64,000 bases of DNA from NCBI RefSeq assembly GCF_030052815.1, contig NC_079498.1:78664992-78728991 (forward strand), read 5' to 3'. This document shows positions 59,808 through 64,000 of this stretch, one piece after another. Position numbers and translations under genes: made by a program. Position 1 is the first letter of the stretch. Every line of letters starts with the position of its first letter. A model generated the notes under the pieces. The model searched no databases. It saw only the letters and a list, made by a program, of their open reading frames with translations, and was not told where the DNA came from. Origin of the DNA: Hevea brasiliensis (lineage: Eukaryota > Streptophyta > Magnoliopsida > Malpighiales > Euphorbiaceae).

Positions 59808-60632
59808 AAGATACTCTAGGTAGTTCCTTTTCCAGTGCCCATCCTGCTGGCAGTGGAAACACTTTCCTTTGCCTCCATCAGCTTTAGTTTTCCCTTTCTG
59901 TTTAGCTATTTTCTTGGAAGGACCATGAATTTGAGGTTTCTTTTTCTTATTGCCCTTCTTCTTAATAGACTTTCCAGCAGAAGAAGATGCAATCAAAGCT
60001 ACCTCTTTTCCTTTATTGCTCGGCATATTCTTTTGGGCAATAACTAGCATATTGAGTAAACCAGCCAAGGTGCATTCCTATTTAGTCATATGGAAATTTT
60101 TCAGAAAATTCCCAAAAGGCTCAGGAAAGGACTGAAGGATGAAATCCATTTGCAGTTGGAAATCCATGTTAAAGTCAAGGTGTTCCAGCTGCTCAATGAG
60201 CGGAATCATCTTGTGGACATGATCCTCAACATTCTGTCCCTCAGACATCCTTATGAGGAACAGCTGTCTAGATATCTCATACCTAGCATTCCTACTGTGC
60301 TCACCATACAACTCTTGTAGGTGAAGGAGAATCTCACTCGCACTCTGCATGTTTTTATGCTGCTTCTGTAACTCATTACTCATAGAAGCATATATGTAAC
60401 ACTTAGCTCTCATATCATGCTCCTTCCACTTGTCCAAAGTTTCATGTTCCTCTGGAGTGGCCTCTGGAGTTAAGTGACTAGAAACATTTGAATCTAGAAC
60501 ATATCCTATATGTTCAAGGTTCATGACAAGTTTCAAATTTCTTAGCCAATCAGAGAGATTTGATCCTGTTAACCTATTTCGATCAAGTATGCTTATAAGG
60601 ATATTGGATGGTGGTGGTTCTTCTATGCTCAT
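59808..60632 (-). pseudogene. gag: C3 gag
   Basis: ATG 60632 opens MSIEEPPPSNIL; 184 codons run to a TAG at about 60078 (Gln codon in KQECTLAG). The second part, 60068-59808, reads LAGLLNMLVIAQKN, KKKGNKKKKP and a zinc knuckle CFHCQQDGHWKRNY in which the last Cys is Tyr. T4 lies 13 codons later. The gene is otherwise well preserved, with one stop and one lost zinc ligand. Confidence 0.89.
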
Positions 60633-62329
60633 TATTATTAGAAAATTAACTGTAGAAAATAACCAGATTAATTAGTAAATGTATCATGTATTTAACCAAA
60701 ATGATTATAGTCTTTTAATCAAATTGGTCCTCCCACTAACTTAGCGAATCCTACACTTCCAAAGCAGAAAACAGAAATCCTAGTTGGATGGATTTCTAGT
60801 AGGTGATTGAATTCTTATAATTCTATTGATCATCCTCAGGTACATCCATTATTAAAATTATAATAAACTATAAGTGAGCAACTCCTTGCCCATCATATCT
60901 CATGTGAGGTTCAATCCTTTACCTAGCCCCTAATGCTCAAAATCTCAGGTACATCCATTATTGACTTATCTTGCATTAGTTAAGTTGATCCTATTGAGCT
61001 AGTAATTATACAAATAATTTTAATGTCCTTAGGTACAATCAATATTGGCCACCAAACCATTTCTTATTTACAACATCTCATGCTTAATAATTATTCTTAA
61101 GAAAATCTCTTAAATTAATTGCATCTTATGCAAGTACTTAAAATTTCTTAAAATAATTTCCTCAATAGAGGGCCCATGTTATAATTACTTTAATTATACC
61201 ATTTCCAACTTAATCATTTGTTTGGAAGATTTTGTGGTCGTCCTAATTACTATTAAGGTCTCACTTTGCACATTATCCCTTTAGCATGCATATATCATAT
61301 ACTTGCATACATTCCTATACATCTCATGCATTCATGGATAAACAGCAAACATGGTATGATCATGGACTTTCGAAGGGATTCAATTCTGAGCCACCAAGAA
61401 TTGAATCAGGGCATTCCTAGGTGCATTTCATTCATTCATTTTACAAGAGTTGCTGAAGGAGTACATAATCAACACTTGATCTTGAATTCCTCCCACTGGT
61501 CCCACCAATGCTCTTGACCTCCTTGATCTTCTTGCAATCCAATATTACATAGTAATCCTTGGCATACCAAGGCGAATTTATAAGAACTAAATAAATGAAA
61601 TTACAATCCAAAATTATTACAACCTTAATAATACATGCCCAAAATAAATTAAAATAAACTAATTAAATTACAATCCCAAAGAAACATAAAAGAAATAAAT
61701 CCAATCACATTGGTCTTTTATAGTCCATGATCATCCATAATGCATATCACTATTTAACAATTAAATAAAATATAAATACTTAAATTAAATTGAATATCTC
61801 ATATTCAACTTAAAAATCCAGATTTGAATATGATTCAAACAAATTTAAATATTCAGATTTGAATCACATTCAAACAAATTCAAAAATTCATATTTGAATC
61901 ACATTCAAAAAATTTTTAAAATTCAAATTTGCATCACATTCAAATAACTTTAAAAATTCAGATTTAAATCACATTCAAACAACTTTTAAAATTCAAATTT
62001 AAATCACATTCAAACAACTTTAAAAATTCAGATTTAAATCACATTCAAACAATTTTTAAAATTCAGATTTGAATAAAAATTTAATTGTGTGATTAAAACA
62101 ACTAATTAAACATTTTAATTAGTCATAGGATGAACCTTAGAACATGTAACAATTGTAGATTCCAAGGCCAAACCATGCGCACCACTTTGGAGACTATTGA
62201 TGCGCGCCATTGATGGTGATCAACCTCATGTTGCCACCTTTGCTTTTGCAACCAGCAATGAATAATCATCTCATGATCAAATCACACAATTAAATCATAT
62301 ATTAAACAATCTAAATGGCAAACATAGTG
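60633..62329 (-). other. C3 5' untranslated leader with hairpin repeats
   Basis: Co-linear with the C2 leader. It holds three TACCTGAGG-type motifs (complements near 60834-60854, 60943-60963 and 61024-61047) and about seven hairpin units of 35-37 bp between 61800 and 62080, half the number in C2. The rest (62090-62329) corresponds to the C2 sequence after its primer site (3674-3703 joined to 19951-20160). No conserved ORF. Confidence 0.82.
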
Positions 62330-62341
62330 GCTCTGATACCA
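62330..62341 (-). other. C3 primer binding site
   Basis: Minus strand TGGTATCAGAGC, two bases from the 5' LTR: the unmutated form of the site seen in C2. Confidence 0.88.
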
Positions 62342-62343
62342 AA

Positions 62344-63698
62344 TGAAGGAGCGGAAACATGAAAAAAACAAGTTTAGATCATTCAAATTCAAAAATTTTC
62401 TTCTATGGCCACATGCATCATGCAAAATTTATTTTTATCTATTTGATTTCAATGATAATAGCATATTAAAACTCTTTTAATATATTTTTTGATCTATATT
62501 TGCCATTTAAGATTTTAGAATTAACAGATTAATCCATTAGAACCCTAGATTAGATCAAGAACAAGTGCACTAACCTTTTGATGCACTACAGTGTGTTTGG
62601 CGCCTTTGGGATGCATCTTTAGGGCACCAGATGTTGTCCCTCTAGCTTGTCCACACCAAGATCACCTATGGAAGCCCTTGAATAGCTTCTAAAGCTTTCT
62701 CAATCAATTAGAAAATCAAGTTTTGGTTTTTGCGAGATTACAAATGTAAACAGAACACTAGAAACAATTTCTAGTATTTTTAATTCAAAAGATTGTTAGC
62801 AAATCTATTTGAATTGATGAGAGATGAATAAGAAAAGAAGGGAGATGTTCTTTGGGTGGCGGCACCAAAGAAGAGCAGCAGCTTGTGTTTTTAGTTTTTC
62901 ATAACAACACATTATATAGCTAGGTCATCACTTAAAACCCTTGCCACATGTCACCTTCTGATTGGCTCTAGGTTTAATTGACTCAATCACATTATGCCAA
63001 GTGTCAAACCTATATTTAATCTTGACTTTAATCATCTTACATGATTAAAAGACATATGGCAAGCTCATGTATAGTGCCATGTGTCACCATCTCATGGTGC
63101 CACATGTTACCCTGTGAAATGACTAAAATACCCTTGTGTCTTAATTTTGAGTTCTCAATCCAAAATAATTATTTCTCTTCTTCTAATCAATTTATATCAA
63201 ATATAAATTAATTAATTAATCTCTATTAATTAATTTCTCAATAATTAAACTCATATTTAAACACTTTAAATATAAATTTAACTTATATTATACATCTAAT
63301 AACCTAGATTTGGTTTTAAGTCATGCTAGGGACTTTGCAATCTAATTGCAAACCAAACCTATTTAATTAACCAATTAAATTCTTTAATTAATTAATTAAA
63401 TCATATTTAATTTGTTGATTACTTGTGTTTGTGTGTGACTTACTAGGCTCATCACTAATTGGCAATGAAACATGATATCAACTCTTAATATCATCAGAAC
63501 TCTTTCTTACCATAAATGATTTCTCTAAATCATTTTATGCAGCTCATAGACTATGGTTAACACCTAGCATAGCATGCCATAGCCACCCAATCAGTAATAA
63601 GGTTTACCTTAAATGAACCTATAATCATATGTTACCATGCACTAGAATCTCTCTGTTACAAAATCCCAACTCAAGCTGGAGTCATGGTTTATGTCCAA
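62344..63698 (-). repeat. C3 5' LTR, 3' portion
   Basis: Minus-strand LTR end CGCTCCTTCA at 62344. U3 motifs and TATA complement (near 62911-62922) are present. The LTR is interrupted at 63698 by T5, and its first 750 bp or so must lie right of the window. Confidence 0.9.
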
Positions 63699-64000
63699 TG
63701 TCACACCTTACCCCTCCGTAAGGCATAACATGATCCTGTAGTATACTTAATGAATTACCAAACTTCTTCTACTAATAACTCGTTAAATACACTACAAGGG
63801 ATTTTAAACCTTTTCTTAATTCTTTTTACAGTGGTGAGCACTTTTGACAAGTGTAAATTTTTTTTTTTTATCTGAAGTGAACCAATTAATAAATCTGAAG
63901 TATCAATAATTTCTGTAAAAATTTTGGCATAGTGCCATCTATATTTTGAATAAAACAGTTATTCAAAAACTTGTAAAAAGCACTTCTAATATATTTCTTC
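63699..64000 (-). mobile_element. T5: gypsy LTR, left end only
   Basis: TGTCACACCTTACCCC is the complement of the gypsy LTR 3' end. The following 300 bp align best with T2 (11880 onward), including AAATACACTACAAGGGATTTTA-like and CAGTGGTGAGCAC-like blocks. The target duplication would be TCCAA (63694-63698); its partner is outside the window. Whether it is a solo LTR or a full element cannot be seen. Confidence 0.88.

Larger units (their letters stand above)
29124..63698 (-). mobile_element. C3: copia element on the minus strand, inserted in C1 and itself a target
   Basis: The 3' LTR is 29124-31233. The internal region is distributed over 31234-31576, 43568-44897, 55278-56781 and 59803-62343. 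The 5' LTR starts at 62344 and runs beyond T5 at the window edge. Removing T3, C4 and T4 restores the normal order leader, gag, protease, integrase, RT, RNase H. The left target duplication would be TGTAG (29119-29123); its partner is outside the window. The family is the same as C1/C2, in opposite orientation. Confidence 0.9.

Noticed and set aside
1..64000. Host genes, tRNA, rRNA or miRNA loci
   Set aside because: Every segment over 300 bp is assigned to an element. No non-transposon protein or RNA gene was recognised. The tRNA-like strings are primer binding sites only.

Overview
The window is repeat-dense nuclear DNA of a flowering plant, probably a dicot. It is A+T-rich, has no recognisable host gene, and consists almost entirely of long terminal repeat (LTR) retrotransposons inserted into one another. 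The species cannot be read from the sequence. Two lineages dominate. One is a Ty1/copia family with LTRs of about 2.1 kb (TGTTAGTAGTATGCC...CTTCA; labelled C1 to C4 here). The other is a Ty3/gypsy group with LTRs of 3.0 to 4.0 kb, a Met-tRNA type primer site and a C-terminal chromodomain-like tail, most like Tekay/Del chromoviruses (T1 to T5). Two 391-392 bp TRIM elements (M1, M2) complete the set.

Layout. The oldest visible layer is copia C1 (+ strand), seen only as 1-18, 410-1552 and 27513-29123. Into C1 went M1 (19-409, TSD TGTAT), copia C2 (+, 1553-27512, TSD ATAGA) and copia C3 (-, 29124 to beyond 63698). C2 was split by gypsy T1 (+, 3704-19950, TSD GATTA), and T1 by gypsy solo LTR T2 (-, 11880-15911, TSD AGGTA). 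C3 was split by gypsy T3 (-, 31577-43567, TSD TGATG), copia-derived composite C4 (-, 44898-55277, TSD TGAGA/TGACA), gypsy solo LTR T4 (-, 56782-59802, TSD GAAGC) and gypsy LTR T5 (-, 63699 to window end). T3 in turn holds M2 (37024-37415, TSD TCAGT). The nesting is four layers deep on each side: C1>C2>T1>T2 and C1>C3>T3>M2. Every junction except the two that run off the window is supported by a 5-bp target site duplication and by target sequence that resumes on the other side.

All gag and pol frames are broken by stops, frameshifts or deletions, many of them C-to-T type (CAG to TAG, TGG to TAG/TGA, CAA to TAA), as expected for methylated, silenced repeats. No autonomous copy is present.

The most unusual object is C4. 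It lies between one pair of target duplications but is an array: partial LTR, pol, LTR part, pol, LTR part, pol fragment, LTR part. The same LTR/integrase breakpoint occurs twice, and two of its reverse transcriptase copies share the same inactivating YVDD-to-YVDN change. Comparison of the gypsy LTRs also reveals candidate regulatory structures: a base-pair-covarying hairpin, a paired TGACATCA palindrome, conserved splice signals inside the LTR, and a degenerate repeat of about 200 bp. The copia elements carry a four-copy U3 motif ahead of a TATA box, a three-copy leader motif, and an array of short hairpins with a higher-order period of about 177 bp.
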